Shown: positions 37,857 through 48,666, counted from the first letter of the stretch. The stretch is 64,000 nucleotides of DNA from JBBITI01 sp963735055 (GCA_963735055.1 CAVTJN010000007.1:1-64000), one strand, 5' to 3'. Notes: generated by a model not told the origin, from the letters alone. Translations and numbers: made by a program.

Positions 37857-40298
37857 ATGAAACTATTAACTTACACTGCCCAACCAAACGGCCTCCGGCT
37901 TGAGACCTCGCAAGGTCTTTTCGACCTGACTGCCTATTCTCCGAACATCATTCGGATCCGGTACACACTTCAACCGATATTCTCGCCCGTTAAAAGCCTG
38001 ACGGTTATCGCCGAAGCGCAAAACCCGGTGGATGTTTCCATTCAAGAAACTACCGAGGCGCTCTTTTTTTCGACCACGCAACTATCCATTCAGATTAACC
38101 GCAATACGCTGGCATTCACGTACCGGGATTCACATGGCCAAATTCTTACCCGCGAGCCCGACCGGGGCGGCAAGACACTCATGCCAGTGGATGTGATTAA
38201 ATTCATTCCGGGCGAGGAAAATGGCATTGATAACGAAGTGGGAGCGGATGGATTAAGAACCTCCGCCAGCGCCTTTAAGGAGGTGGTCGACCGCAAGGCC
38301 TACCACACCAAACTGGAATTCGAATGGGCAGACGGCGAGGCGCTCTATGGTCTCGGCTCCCACGAAGAAGGGATGTTCAACCTGCGCGGGCAGCACCAGT
38401 ATCTGTACCAGCAAAACATGAAGGCCGTGGTGCCGGTGCTGGTTTCCACGCGCGGTTATGGGATCATCCTGGATAGCTGTTCGTTGATGACATTCCACGA
38501 CGATGCCTTTGGCTCCTACCTGTGGAGCGACGTGGACGACGAACTGGATTATTATTTCATCTACGGCCCGGAATTCGATCAGATCGTCCACGAAATCCGC
38601 GCGCTGACCGGCCATTCGCCGATGCTGCCCAAATGGGCCTTTGGGTATATCCAGTCCAAAGAGCGCTACGTGACCCAGGATGAACTGCTCAGCATTGTAC
38701 GCGAGTACCGCCGGCGCGAGCTGCCGCTGGACTGCATCGTGCTGGACTGGAAGTCGTGGACCGGCGATTTGTGGGGCCAAAAGACACTTGACCCGGAGCG
38801 GTTCCCCAACCCCAGCCAGATGACCGCCGACCTGCACGCGCTTAACGCCCGCCTGATGATCTCCATCTGGCCGATTATGCGCCCGGGCGGCTCAAACTGG
38901 CAGGAGATGAAAGATCATGGTCACCTGCTCGGCAATCAGGCCACCTACAATGCTTTCAGCGCAGCGGCGCGCGCCTGTTATTGGGAGCAGGCCAACCAGG
39001 GTTTGTTCTCTCACGGCATCGATGCCTGGTGGTGCGACTGCACGGAACCTTTCGAGGCCGATTGGAAAGGGGCCGTCAAGCCCGAGCCGGAAGAACGCCT
39101 GCGGATCAATACCGAGGAAGCCAAACGCTACCTCGATCCTGAATTCATCAACGCTTATTCACTGCTGCATTCACAAGGCATCTACGAAGGGCAGCGCCGG
39201 GTCACCCGTGAAAAGCGGGTGATCAACCTGACCCGCTCGGCTTACCTGGGCCAGCAGCGCTACGCCACCATCACCTGGTCCGGGGATACTGCCGCCCGCT
39301 GGGAAACGCTCCGCCGCCAGATTGCCGATGGGCTCAACTTCTGCGCGACGGGCATGCCCTACTGGACGATGGATATTGGCGCATTCTTCGTCAAGCGCAA
39401 GCCGGAGCTGTGGTTCTGGAGCGGCGATTATGACGAGGGGGTAGACGACCTGGGCTACCGCGAGCTGTTTGTGCGCTGGTTCCAGTACGGGGCCTTCCTG
39501 CCCATGTTCCGCTCCCACGGCACCGATACGCCGCGCGAGATCTGGCGATTTGGCGAGCCGGGCGAACCGTTCTATGAGGCACTGGTCAGCGCTCTGCGCC
39601 TGCGCTACCGGCTGCTGCCCTACATCTATTCCCTGGCGGGCTGGACCACCCAACACGATTACACCATGCTGCGCGCCTTGCCGTTTGATTTCCGCTCCGA
39701 CCCGGCCACCTATGATATCCGTGACCAGTTTATGTTCGGACCGGCGCTGATGGTCAACCCGGTCACCCGGCCCATGCTGTATGACGTGGGATCGCAGCCC
39801 CTCGATGGCATTCCACAAACGCGCCCGGTCTACCTGCCCGCCGGCGTCGATTGGTATGACTTCTGGACCGGGCAAAAATATTCTGGCGGTCAAACGATCC
39901 AGGCAGATGCGCCCATCAGCCGGTTGCCGCTCTATGTGCGCTGCCGGATCCATCCTGCCGATGGGCCCGGTCCGCCAGCATGTGAATGATCTGCCCGAAG
40001 CGCCTGTCGAACTGCATATCTTCCCCGGTCAGGATGGATCATTCGAGCTTTACGAGGATGAAGGCGACCAATATAATTACGAAGACGGCGCGTTTTCGAC
40101 GATCGATATCCACTGGCAAGATGCCGAGAGACAGCTGACATTGGGGGCGCGTAAAGGGAAGTACGCCGGAATGCCTGAACGACGAGACATTTGAGATTAT
40201 TCTCCATGATGCGGAAACCCTCCAGCATGGCACATCCCAGGTCGGATCGAATCGAAACGGTTCACTACTACGGCCAACCGGTTGTGATAAAGTTATAA
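37857..40298 (+). CDS. GH31 alpha-xylosidase-like glycosidase (C-terminus frame-interrupted)
   Basis: About 813 residues, cytoplasmic. A long overlapping frame starts upstream, but the ATG MKLLTYTAQPNGLRLETS fits the family start. The N-terminal sandwich precedes a barrel with FGYIQSKERYVTQDELLSIV and DCIVLDWKSWTGDLWGQKTL. The nucleophile is Asp394 in GIDAWWCDCTEPFEADW and the acid/base Asp477 in YATITWSGDTAARWETLRRQ. The C-terminal region shifts frame near 39945 (to LPMGPVRQHVNDLPEAPVEL) and again near 40172, ending VHYYGQPVVIKL. GH31 includes alpha-xylosidases and alpha-glucosidases; the fucosidase context favours alpha-xylosidase acting on xyloglucan oligosaccharides. Confidence 0.87.
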
Positions 40299-40334
40299 AG
40301 CAACTCATCCTTCGCTTGAAAGGGTATCACATCA

Positions 40335-41391
40335 GTGGAAAAGCGATCGAAACTCAAAAAGATGACCATTGTTGATATTGCGAAGGCCAGCGGTGTTTCG
40401 ATCGCCACGGTTTCCCGCATTCTTAACAATAAACCGGATGTGGCTGACGAGACGCGCCAGCGTGTTTTACAGTTAATGGATGAACAGAGATTTACTCCCC
40501 AGACTGGCCTGGCAGCAGCTCCGTTCAGGTAAAAGCCATTTCATCGCCTTGCATTATCCGCAAGATTTTAACCCACCTGAACAGAACATCATCACCAGCG
40601 CGGCGATGAGTTGCGAGGATGCCGGCTATTCCCTCAACCTGATCGTGAACGCATTGAGTGATAACGAACTGCTCTCGATCTTCCGCAGTGGACAGGCGGA
40701 CGGCATCATCTTAATGGAAATCCTGACCCACGACCGCCGGGTACAACTCTTACAGGAGCACGACCTGCCATTTGTCATGATCGGTCGCTGTGCCGATAAT
40801 ACAGGCTTAAGCTACGTTGACATCGATATTGGAAAAGGGGTCGCTGACGCTATTCAGTACCTGCATGCGCTTGGTCACCGGGAAATTGGTTTCATCACGC
40901 TGGCCCCTGTGCGTCAAGAGAAGGAATATGGTTATGCCACCTGGGCGCTGCAAGGCTATGAAAAAGCCTGCCAGCAGTATGGGCTGCCCATTTTGTGGCG
41001 AACGGTTGACCTGAAGAACGATAGCACCGAATCCGTGGTGCTCAGCTTGTTTACCGATCATCCGGGCATGACCGCCATCGTCGCCCCTCAGGAAATTGGC
41101 GTCCCGGGGCTGCTCAAAGCAATCCAGGCAAGGGGTCTGCGCATTCCAGAGGATTTATCCGTCGTTGCGATGTTCAACGACTCGATGAGTGAACTCATCA
41201 CGCCACCCCTGTCCACCATCTCCTTCCCGGCCCACGATATGGGCTACCAGGCTGCCCGCATCCTGATCGGTCACATGACCGGCGAGCTGACTGGTCCTCA
41301 GCAGGTGCTGCTGCGCCCCGAGTTGATTATCCGCCGCAGCACCGGGCCGGCGAGGATGGCTGATCCCGCCCGGGTGAAGGGTATAGAATAG
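40335..41391 (+). CDS. LacI-family transcriptional regulator (frame-interrupted)
   Basis: About 350 residues from a GTG start. The helix-turn-helix is MTIVDIAKASGVSIATVSRI followed by LNNKPDVADETRQRV. After a one-base change near 40500 the sensor domain continues: WQQLRSGKSHFIALHYPQDF, DDAGYS-like NLIVNALSDNELLSIFRSGQ, YLHALGHREIGFITLAPV and MFNDSMSELITPPLSTISF. It ends ELIIRRSTGP. It follows the GH31 gene by 37 nt and likely controls the importer/GH31 transcription unit, perhaps through the CCGG-centred operator at 34478. Confidence 0.85.
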
Positions 41392-41741
41392 CCGAGTTTC
41401 AACTTATTCCTTAGCCACGTGATGATCCTCTGGCTGTCATCCAGACAAATGCATTCGCTGTTTTACTGGGGCGACCATTCTTGGGAAATACCTCGCCGCC
41501 GTGTAACCAAGTGTTGTACATGCTGGCAAAGGCTTGGGCGTTTGCCCGATCGGATTGGTTGGGGTCAGACCTCTCGTGTTTTCAAACACTCACGTTTAAC
41601 CTTCACAGAACGAAACCTTAAGCTACAATCTGGGTAACAAACTAACCAACCTCTTGCTTTCGGGCCAGCTTGAACCGCTGCTCGTTGGGCTGGTACAAAA
41701 TGACGAGTTTTATGGTGAAAGGTTGCGGAGACGGGTTTCCG

Positions 41742-41786
41742 CTCATTACCCGGAGGTCAGTGGTTCGAATCCAACCCCCGCTACTA
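41742..41786 (+). repeat. 3' remnant resembling tRNA-Met(CAU)
   Basis: CTCATTACCCGGAGGTC reads as the anticodon loop, 3' anticodon stem and variable loop of an initiator-type tRNA-Met. It is followed by GTGGTTCGAATCCAACC and CCCCGCTACT as T-arm and acceptor. The T-stem pairs poorly and no 5' half is present, so it is not functional. Confidence 0.65.
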
Positions 41787-42051
41787 TGATCTGGGAAACC
41801 AGGTCTATTGTTTTAAGGTCGTTGGGTGGAGGTAGATTCTTCAGCCGGCAGATTTTACCTTCTCGATTTAATTCATTAGCCTGCCATTTTACCAGATTGG
41901 CTTGTGATTTGAGTTATCCCACATGAACTGTGAATGGATCGAAACCAAAGTCCAGAAAGAACCACCCACTGAAGAAGTCGACAAATAGGGCCACGCGTTT
42001 TAAACGGAGTTCTCATCTCCTGTCAAAGTGGCAGTAATTTCTACGTTTGCT

Positions 42052-42103
42052 GGTGGCCGACGGGAAGAAACATTCGATTACCTACAAATACCCGTCGGCC
42101 ACC
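42052..42103. terminator. 13-bp hairpin downstream of ScyD-like gene
   Basis: GGTGGCCGACGGG pairs with CCCGTCGGCCACC across a 26-nt loop, about 75 nt beyond the minus-strand gene's stop. It is probably the terminator for that gene. Confidence 0.5.
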
Positions 42104-42176
42104 TATTTGAAACCACAAGGCACTCACCTCCTACACCTAAGATTGATAGGAGTGAGGCACTGAGGGTCAATGCGAC

Positions 42177-43175
42177 CTAGTCGTGCGCACCAGAGATATG
42201 AGAAATCTTCCAGATCTCACCACCCAAGGTGATCACGTATGCGGTGTTCCCAATGAACTCGAGCGAGGTCGGTTGGTTCAGACCGTCGACGATCACGTTG
42301 AAGGTACCATCGTCGTTGACTTTAACAAGCGAGCCGGTGTTTGGCTCTGCCGGTGTACCCTCATAGGGACCATTCCAAAAGCCCTGTGCCAGGCCATATA
42401 GGCCGCGACCCTGCCCAAATTCCACATCGACCAATAGAGGAGCACCCGCCGCTACTTGAGTTGTAGCCGTTGATCCCTCCCTGAATGAGACGATTTTGCC
42501 ATTCTCCGGCAAGTGCGGGATGGGACCGGCTTCAGCTATGTAAATCGTATTGCCCTTTAATGCCAGCCCGGTATTGACGAGGTCGCCGAATTGAAACAAC
42601 TGAGTGATCTTGCCATCCAAACCGACTTTCAATAAGCGGTTATGGTGCGCGTCGTTGACTAGAAACCCGCCTCGATAAGGCTGCATTGCGTACTGAACGC
42701 CGGTCGGAGTATCGTAGCTGGTAGTGGGCGGAGGTGGGTTATCGATAGACCATTGGCCGATATCTGCAATTACTGTGAAACTGTGAGGGCTATCTACCCG
42801 GTAGATGCCGACCACGCTATTACCTCCCCAATCTGAGCCAACCAGGGTGACCAACACATAAGCGGTCTGGCCAATAAAGGCAACATCCATCGCGCCACCC
42901 ATGCCCAGGATAGGGAGCCACTTCGGCAGGCCGCTGGCGAACGTCGAGACCCGTCCGGTCTCCGGATTGACCCGTAGCACCCGGCCGGCCGCACCTTCGG
43001 TGACATAAAGAGCACCATCGGGGCCGATCGTGCTGCCAGAACCGCTCTGCATGCCCGTGACTAACAGGGTCGCGCTAGGCCCCCGGGATTGAATTGGCGC
43101 TGCATATACACTCCCATTGCCAAGGGCGAGAATGCAGCTCAAGACAAGAACTAACATCAAATATTTCCTGATCAT
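42177..43175 (-). CDS. ScyD/ScyE-family secreted beta-propeller protein
   Basis: 332 residues, intact. A signal peptide is seen (MIRKYLMLVLVLSCILALGN, cleavage near VYAAP). The mature protein has repeated blade-like strands: GSGSTIGPDGALYVTEGAAG, GRVLRVNPETGRVSTFASGL, PYRGGFLVNDAHHNRLLKVG and NQPTSLEFIGNTAYVITLGG. This pattern is that of the ScyD/ScyE family, secreted NHL-like propellers first named from cyanobacterial scytonemin clusters but common in Chloroflexota without scytonemin. No catalytic residues can be named. It diverges from the STAND regulator. Confidence 0.82.
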   Translation of the reverse strand: MIRKYLMLVLVLSCILALGNGSVYAAPIQSRGPSATLLVTGMQSGSGSTIGPDGALYVTEGAAGRVLRVNPETGRVSTFASGLPKWLPILGMGGAMDVAFIGQTAYVLVTLVGSDWGGNSVVGIYRVDSPHSFTVIADIGQWSIDNPPPPTTSYDTPTGVQYAMQPYRGGFLVNDAHHNRLLKVGLDGKITQLFQFGDLVNTGLALKGNTIYIAEAGPIPHLPENGKIVSFREGSTATTQVAAGAPLLVDVEFGQGRGLYGLAQGFWNGPYEGTPAEPNTGSLVKVNDDGTFNVIVDGLNQPTSLEFIGNTAYVITLGGEIWKISHISGAHD

Positions 43176-43324
43176 ATCATTTCTCCTTACGAGTGAGTAT
43201 TCATCTCAGACTGAGATGGTGAACTTATTCCAAAGTATAGGATGGAGATAATGCGAATTGCAATTGCGATTTTTGCGAATCACTCTCGCAGTTTGATTTT
43301 CCAATCCGGATAAAGTTTGAACTG

Positions 43325-43345
43325 TTGATATATAATCAATATCAA
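43325..43345. promoter_or_regulatory. inverted repeat with TATAAT in the divergent spacer
   Basis: TTGATAT and ATATCAA surround 7 nt, and the left arm overlaps a TATAAT at 43331. It lies 56 nt before the STAND regulator's start and could be its promoter with a built-in operator. No good -35 is evident. Confidence 0.35.
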
Positions 43346-43400
43346 GTGTGGCTATGATCTTTATTGTTAGAAAACGTTATGGAAATAGTTCTTTTCGTAT

Positions 43401-46394
43401 ATGAGCCATCCGTTCGGTGATCTCCTGGGACAATATCTTCACCGCAAGCATGGCTTGAGTCAGTTTAAATTAGCCGATGGGATTGACCAACCACCATCGG
43501 TGATCTCCGAGATGTGCCAGGGAAAGCGCCTGACCGGCCCACAAGCTCGCGACAGGGTTGTATCCATCCTTTTATGGCTGTACAAACAAGGAGCGTTGAT
43601 TACCAAAGAGGAAGCTGATGCTCTCCTCGAATCGGCAGGGTTGGCGCCCCTTCAGGAACGAATAACAACCGAAGCCGAGTTCCTTCGGCAGCTAAGCCCA
43701 TTATCGCTGTCGAATCGTCTGCAACACAAGGAAAAAACAACGACTGAACACCCCAAATCTCGTTTAAATTGGGAACGTTCAGCCACCGCACCGCGTGATA
43801 ACTTGCCCCTACCTCCGACCCCGTTGATCGGCCGCGAATCGGAAATCAACGAAATTATAAAAATCCTTAACCAGTCGGATTGTCATTTACTCACACTTAC
43901 CGGACAGGGCGGTATCGGTAAAACGCGCCTTGCCATTGAGGCGGCTTCCCGGGTCACACATAACTTTCCCGATGGCATCATCTTTACCACGCTGCAGCCC
44001 GCAACAGAACCGGCGTTCTTAGCCCTGGCCATTATCGATGCCATCGGGGTGCCTTTTTATGTTACAGATAATCCCAGAATTGGACTGATCAATTTCTTAC
44101 GGGAGCGAAAAATGCTCCTGCTGCTGGATAATTTCGAGGAGCTTCTGCAAAGTTCTGCCGAAAACACTTCATCCACCATTGATTTACTGGCAGAAATCAT
44201 TCAGCAAGCCCCCGGAGTGAAACTGCTGGTCACTTCGAGGGTCGTTCTCAACCTCAGTGGAGAATGGGTTTATCCGGTTCAGAGCTTAACCTATCCACTC
44301 TCGTCCCTGAGTGAACCTGTAATAGTCATCCCAGCCATGGAAGACCCTACCCGATTTACAGCGATAAGCCTCTTCATCGAACGAGCCAGGCGGGTTCGGC
44401 ATAATTTTTCGGCGGTAGACGAGATGGCTGGGATCATCCAGATTTGCCAGGTCGTGGAGGGTTTACCCCTGGCGCTTGAGATGGCGGCTGCCTGGACTAA
44501 ATCGATGAATTGTGCAACGATTGCATCCGAAATACGGGGCAATCTGAATTTTTTAGAAACCAGTTTACGAGATGTGCCAGTGCGACACCGCAGCATCCTG
44601 GCAGTTATAAACCAATCCTGGCAAACCCTCAGCCCGGAAGAACGGCAGGTATATGCAAAGCTGTCGGTGTTCAAAGGGGGCTTCCAACGCCAGGCCGCTG
44701 AACAGGTCGCCGGTGCTACCTTATCGATTCTGTCGGCATTGGTGGATCAATCTTTGCTGCGTTGGGAACCGGATGGCCGCTACCAAATTCATGAGCTTTT
44801 GCGCCAGTTTGCAGCGGACCATCTGGAAGCCGATCCAGAAACCGCCAGGATCACCAATGATTTGCACTGTATGTTTTACGCAGACTTCCTGGACCAATGC
44901 AGCGCAAGGATTACCGGGAGACAACAGCAAGAAGTTCTCCATAACCTCACAGCCGAACTCCAGAATGTCCGGGCAGCCTGGCGCCGGGCTGTTGACGAAT
45001 ACAACCTCCCAGCCCTCTACAAAGCAACTTATACCTATTATGAATTCTGCGATTTCACTAGCCGTTACCTGGAAGGCGCAGAAGCTATTGAGCTGGCTAT
45101 TTCCAGGCTGTTGGAAAGAAAAGCACCGGATCGGCAGGCTGCCGAGGTATTGGCATTACTCTACCCATTGCTAGGATATCATTACATCCGCCTCGGGAAA
45201 TTTGAACCTTCTCAAAAGGCCTTTGAAACCGGTCAGGACATTTTGAAAACGGACCAGCTAGAACTCAAACCGGGATTTGGAACCGATCCGATGGCGGGTT
45301 TAGGTCTTCTTGCACTCGTCAAAGGCGATTATTCTACTTCAATCCAATTTGCCGAAACCGGGAGGGAAGCAAGCCTTCTGCGAGATGATCCCCTTAATCT
45401 ACAAATCGCCTGTTATGTTCTGGCAAATGCCACCTTTTCTCTGGGCGATTATATCCCTGCTCTTAGCTATGTCGACCAGGGCTTAATATCTACTGAGGTT
45501 ACCGGGAACCAGTGGATGAAAGCGCAACTACTCACCGTACAAGGGCATATTGCTCAGGCGCAAAACCAGTATTCTCTGGCTCAACAGAAATACAGGGAAA
45601 GCTATCTCATTAAACAGGAACTCAATGATCCGGAAGGCGAGGCCACTGCATTCAATAGCCTGGCCCAGATCGCCCTGCTGCAAAGAAATCCAAAAGAGGC
45701 GTATGAACTCTATCTGAAGGGTCTGGAGATTTTCCACAATATCAACGACCCGGGTGGATTGGGCAACTCGTACTCTGGTTTGGGTGATTCTGCCCTGGCG
45801 CAAGGTGATCTGCCAACCGCTTGCCACTACTACCGCCAGGGGCTGCAAATCGCCATTAACATCAAGTGGCTACCCCTTACCATTACACTCTTAACGGGCA
45901 TCAGTGAGTTGTTCTTACAAACCGGCCAGGCACACCTGAGCGCCGTTTTGCTCAATAAAATCCTGGTTCATCCCGCCATCACGGAAGATGCCCGGATCCG
46001 CGCCCTCCAAGACCTTGAACGGACATTAGCCCAACTGCCATCCCAGGTCAACCGGTCTAGCATTTCTGGACAAACGGAGGAGGATCTATTTCTCACTTCC
46101 CAGACAGTACTGGCCGAGTTAATCGACCTGGCAGGCCATTATCCAAGAACCGGCTCCTATCTAGAGAATAAACCGGCATCCAACCGCCAGGACATGCTCG
46201 ATCCGCTGACCGCCCGAGAGATGGAAGTATTGCAAATGATTGCCCTCGGAAAGACAAACCAGCAGATTGCCGCCGCTTTCGTTCTATCGGTCGGCACCAT
46301 CAAATGGTACAGCCGGCAAATCTACCAGAAATTAGGGGTCGGCAACCGCACGGAGGCCGTCGCCCGCGCTCGGAAAATCCATCTCCTGGACTGA
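43401..46394 (+). CDS. STAND regulator: XRE-like N-domain, NB-ARC ATPase, TPRs, LuxR-type C-domain
   Basis: 997 residues, intact. The N-terminus looks like a Cro/XRE helix-turn-helix (GLSQFKLADGIDQPPSVISE then MCQGKRLTGPQ). The NB-ARC/STAND ATPase has Walker A LTGQGGIGKTRLAIEAASRV at about 168-187, Walker B KMLLLLDNFEELLQ and VKLLVTSRVVLNLSGEWVYP. A winged-helix linker and about 400 residues of TPR-like repeats follow, for example YSLAQQKYRESYLIKQELND. It ends with a LuxR/GerE helix-turn-helix: LTAREMEVLQMIALGKTNQQ then IAAAFVLSVGTIKWYSRQIY. Two DNA-binding domains on one STAND switch is unusual. It may control the divergent ScyD-like gene or the downstream flavoprotein. Confidence 0.9.
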   Translation: MSHPFGDLLGQYLHRKHGLSQFKLADGIDQPPSVISEMCQGKRLTGPQARDRVVSILLWLYKQGALITKEEADALLESAGLAPLQERITTEAEFLRQLSPLSLSNRLQHKEKTTTEHPKSRLNWERSATAPRDNLPLPPTPLIGRESEINEIIKILNQSDCHLLTLTGQGGIGKTRLAIEAASRVTHNFPDGIIFTTLQPATEPAFLALAIIDAIGVPFYVTDNPRIGLINFLRERKMLLLLDNFEELLQSSAENTSSTIDLLAEIIQQAPGVKLLVTSRVVLNLSGEWVYPVQSLTYPLSSLSEPVIVIPAMEDPTRFTAISLFIERARRVRHNFSAVDEMAGIIQICQVVEGLPLALEMAAAWTKSMNCATIASEIRGNLNFLETSLRDVPVRHRSILAVINQSWQTLSPEERQVYAKLSVFKGGFQRQAAEQVAGATLSILSALVDQSLLRWEPDGRYQIHELLRQFAADHLEADPETARITNDLHCMFYADFLDQCSARITGRQQQEVLHNLTAELQNVRAAWRRAVDEYNLPALYKATYTYYEFCDFTSRYLEGAEAIELAISRLLERKAPDRQAAEVLALLYPLLGYHYIRLGKFEPSQKAFETGQDILKTDQLELKPGFGTDPMAGLGLLALVKGDYSTSIQFAETGREASLLRDDPLNLQIACYVLANATFSLGDYIPALSYVDQGLISTEVTGNQWMKAQLLTVQGHIAQAQNQYSLAQQKYRESYLIKQELNDPEGEATAFNSLAQIALLQRNPKEAYELYLKGLEIFHNINDPGGLGNSYSGLGDSALAQGDLPTACHYYRQGLQIAINIKWLPLTITLLTGISELFLQTGQAHLSAVLLNKILVHPAITEDARIRALQDLERTLAQLPSQVNRSSISGQTEEDLFLTSQTVLAELIDLAGHYPRTGSYLENKPASNRQDMLDPLTAREMEVLQMIALGKTNQQIAAAFVLSVGTIKWYSRQIYQKLGVGNRTEAVARARKIHLLD

Positions 46395-46601
46395 GCGAGA
46401 AGATCAACCCAACCCTTGAACAGAGAACCAACCACAAAACCTGTCTTTTGGCAGGTATCCTCCAGCGATAATTTGGATAAACTCTAATTGTCGCACGACG
46501 GTTCAGTGGATGGTCAACCTGATTCCATCCTCATCCATTTCCCAGTGCAGGTGATTTATAGGCTCAATAGAAGTAAGATCAGTTCATTGGAGGTTATTGA
46601 A

Positions 46602-48046
46602 ATGGGAAACACAGTTTCTGAAGAACAAACGACATTACGACCAGCAGGTAGCCTGACTGAAGAATCCATCCGGGCATTCAGAAAAAAGTTGGCAGGTATT
46701 GTTTTATGTCCAGGAGATGAGGGGTACGAGAAAACCAGGCATGTATGGAATGGAATAATCGACCGCCATCCAGCTGTGATTGCGCGTTGCGCCAGTGAAT
46801 CTGATGTCATCGCTGCAGTTAACTTTGCCAGAGAAAACCAGCTCCTGGTGGCGGTGCGCGGGGGCGGGCACAATGTTGCTGGACACGGCACCTGTGATCA
46901 CGGCCTGGTGATCGATTTATCCTTGATGAAAGGCATTGAAGTCGACCCGCACCAGCGCCTGGCATGGGCCGATGGGGGGGTTTTGTGGAAAGAGCTGGAT
47001 AAGGCCACACAGGTTTATGGGCTGGCGACCCCGGGTGGTTTATTCTCAGAAACGGGAATAGCCGGCCTGACCCTGGGAGGTGGTTTCGGATGGCTGCGCA
47101 ATAAGTTCGGACTGAGCTGCGATAATCTGGTATCCGCCAGAGTCGTCACGGCGGATGGGCGCCTGGTCATCGCTAGCGCCAACGAAAACAGCGATCTGCT
47201 CTGGGGGTTACGCGGCGGTGGCGGCAACTTCGGCATCGTCACTCGTTTCGAATACCGGCTGCACCCCGTTGGCCCGGAGGTCATGTTCTGTTTCGTCTTC
47301 CACCCTGGGGAAAAAATGGAGGAAGGATTTCGCTTTTATCGAGATTTTTCGACCTCGTCCCCCGATGAGGTGAGTTCGGTTGCCTTTTCCGGCATCATAC
47401 CACCGGGGTCGGAAGCTTTTCCATCAGAGAACTTCATGGAAAGCCCTATCTGGCATTTGGCGCCTGCTATGTTGGATCTATTGAGGAAGGGAAACGCGTG
47501 CTTCAACCGCTGCGCGACTTTACCCAACCGCTGATCGATTTCAGCGGGGTCATGCCTTACGTGGACGTGCAAGCTGCATTTGACGCGGATTACCCGGCTG
47601 GCGTGATGCGGTATTATTGGAAATCTCTTAACCTGACCAGCCTCAGTAATGAAGCCATTACTCGCCTGGCCAGGCATGCCCGGCAGCAACCTTCTGCCCA
47701 CAGCACAACCGATCTATGGCATATCGGCGGCGCAGTCAGGCGGGTGAACCCGGATGAAAGTGCCTTTTTTGGGCGTGAAGCCGTCTTCCTGCTGAATCCT
47801 GAAGCGAATTGGGAAGACCCAGCCGAGGATGACGAAAATATCGCCTGGGCCCGGGAGTTTATTGAAGATATGCGGGGTTTTTCTGATGGCAGCCGTTATT
47901 TGAATTTTGCCGGTTTCCAGGAGGAAGGCTCAGAATTGATCCGCAAGGGATTCGGCAGTCAGTTTGAGCGTTTGGCCTTCCTGAAAAAGAAATATGACCC
48001 CACCAACTTTTTCAGCCTGAACCAGAACATTCTGCCAGGTACATAA
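46602..48046 (+). CDS. BBE-type FAD-linked oxidoreductase (frame-interrupted)
   Basis: About 480 residues. The ATG of MGNTVSEEQTTLRPAG is preferred since TGGAGG lies 8 nt upstream; the longer frame upstream has no such site. The FAD domain shows VAVRGGGHNVAGHGTCDHGL, where His90 is the usual covalent flavin attachment residue. It also has TPGGLFSETGIAGLTLGGGF and LRNKFGLSCDNLVSARVVTA. After a one-base change near 47460 it continues CYVGSIEEGKRVLQPLRDFT and ends with the berberine-bridge-enzyme motif KKYDPTNFFSLNQNI. Family members oxidise sugars, oligosaccharides or alkaloids. A lactonising carbohydrate oxidase would suit this island, but the substrate is unknown. Confidence 0.86.
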
Positions 48047-48067
48047 TTGAATAAAAAAAAGAGTAAC

Positions 48068-48147
48068 ATCTCAATAAATCGGGGGAATTGTTGGTTCAAA
48101 ATGCGCCGTAGGCGCATTTTGAACCAACAACCCCTATTTTCTGAGAT
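48068..48147. terminator. 80-nt long hairpin after the flavoprotein gene
   Basis: The core is a 20-bp perfect stem (48088-48107 with 48111-48130, arm starting TTGTTGGTTCAAAATGCGCC) closed by GTA. Beyond a 2-nt bulge, GGGG pairs with CCCC, and ATCTCA pairs with TGAGAT further out. It is probably a terminator, but is longer than needed for one. Confidence 0.6.
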
Positions 48148-48410
48148 GATACTAAAAAGAAGGTGTTTTGAGCGCCGGGAGCTCTTTTTTGGTCAGCAAC
48201 ACAAGGCGAATCACTAAGCAAGTTACTATTCTAGACGATATTGCAAGGGGTGTTTGCGATGAAATGGGAATTTCCCTGATAAGATTTCCCTTACGCAATT
48301 TTGTGCTATCCCATCAAGCATACCCCGCCGGGCTCGTAACAATCAAAAATCGCCGGGTCTGGCTAAACAGGGTAGTTCGAAGGTCTTAAGTCTGCGAACC
48401 TGGATTGCAG

Positions 48411-48434
48411 CTCATAGCCCGGAGGTCGTTGGTT
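48411..48434 (+). repeat. second tRNA-Met-like remnant
   Basis: CTCATAGCCCGGAGGTCGTTGG repeats the anticodon-loop to variable-loop part of the remnant at 41742, in the same orientation. The T-arm decays into GGTTTGTTAG. It is not functional. Confidence 0.55.
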
Positions 48435-48622
48435 TGTTAGTTTCATTCTTGGTAATTCTTATTCATTGTGCTAAAATTATCCCGTCAGCATTAAGAAATT
48501 CACAGAATCACTGTTGACACACTTTAAAAATTGCATCCAAGAGACTTTCCTGCCATCCGTCTAATGGACAATGGCAAAATCGGCAGTCTCCTGGATGGGA
48601 ATGAGCGTAATCGGGGTCTCGT

Positions 48623-48666
48623 CCTTTTAAACCATTGGTTCAGGGTTCGAGCCCCTGCACGCTCAC
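48623..48666 (+). repeat. tRNA-Lys 3' copy A (att-like direct repeat)
   Basis: 44 nt matching positions 19810-19853 of the intact tRNA-Lys (anticodon loop to acceptor end) with one G-to-A change. No 5' half precedes it. This is the usual form of an attachment-site copy left by tRNA-targeting integrases. Confidence 0.85.

Larger units (their letters stand above)
41392..42176. other. 785-nt gap with tRNA debris
   Basis: No gene is recognised. The stretch holds a tRNA-Met-like 3' remnant near 41742, short inverted repeats (GTGTTTTCAAACAC near 41575) and a 13-bp hairpin at 42052. It separates the sugar cluster from the ScyD-like gene. Confidence 0.5.

Noticed and set aside
48168..48389. 73-codon frame after the long hairpin
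   Set aside because: It has no ribosome-binding site and no recognisable motif, and lies among tRNA debris.
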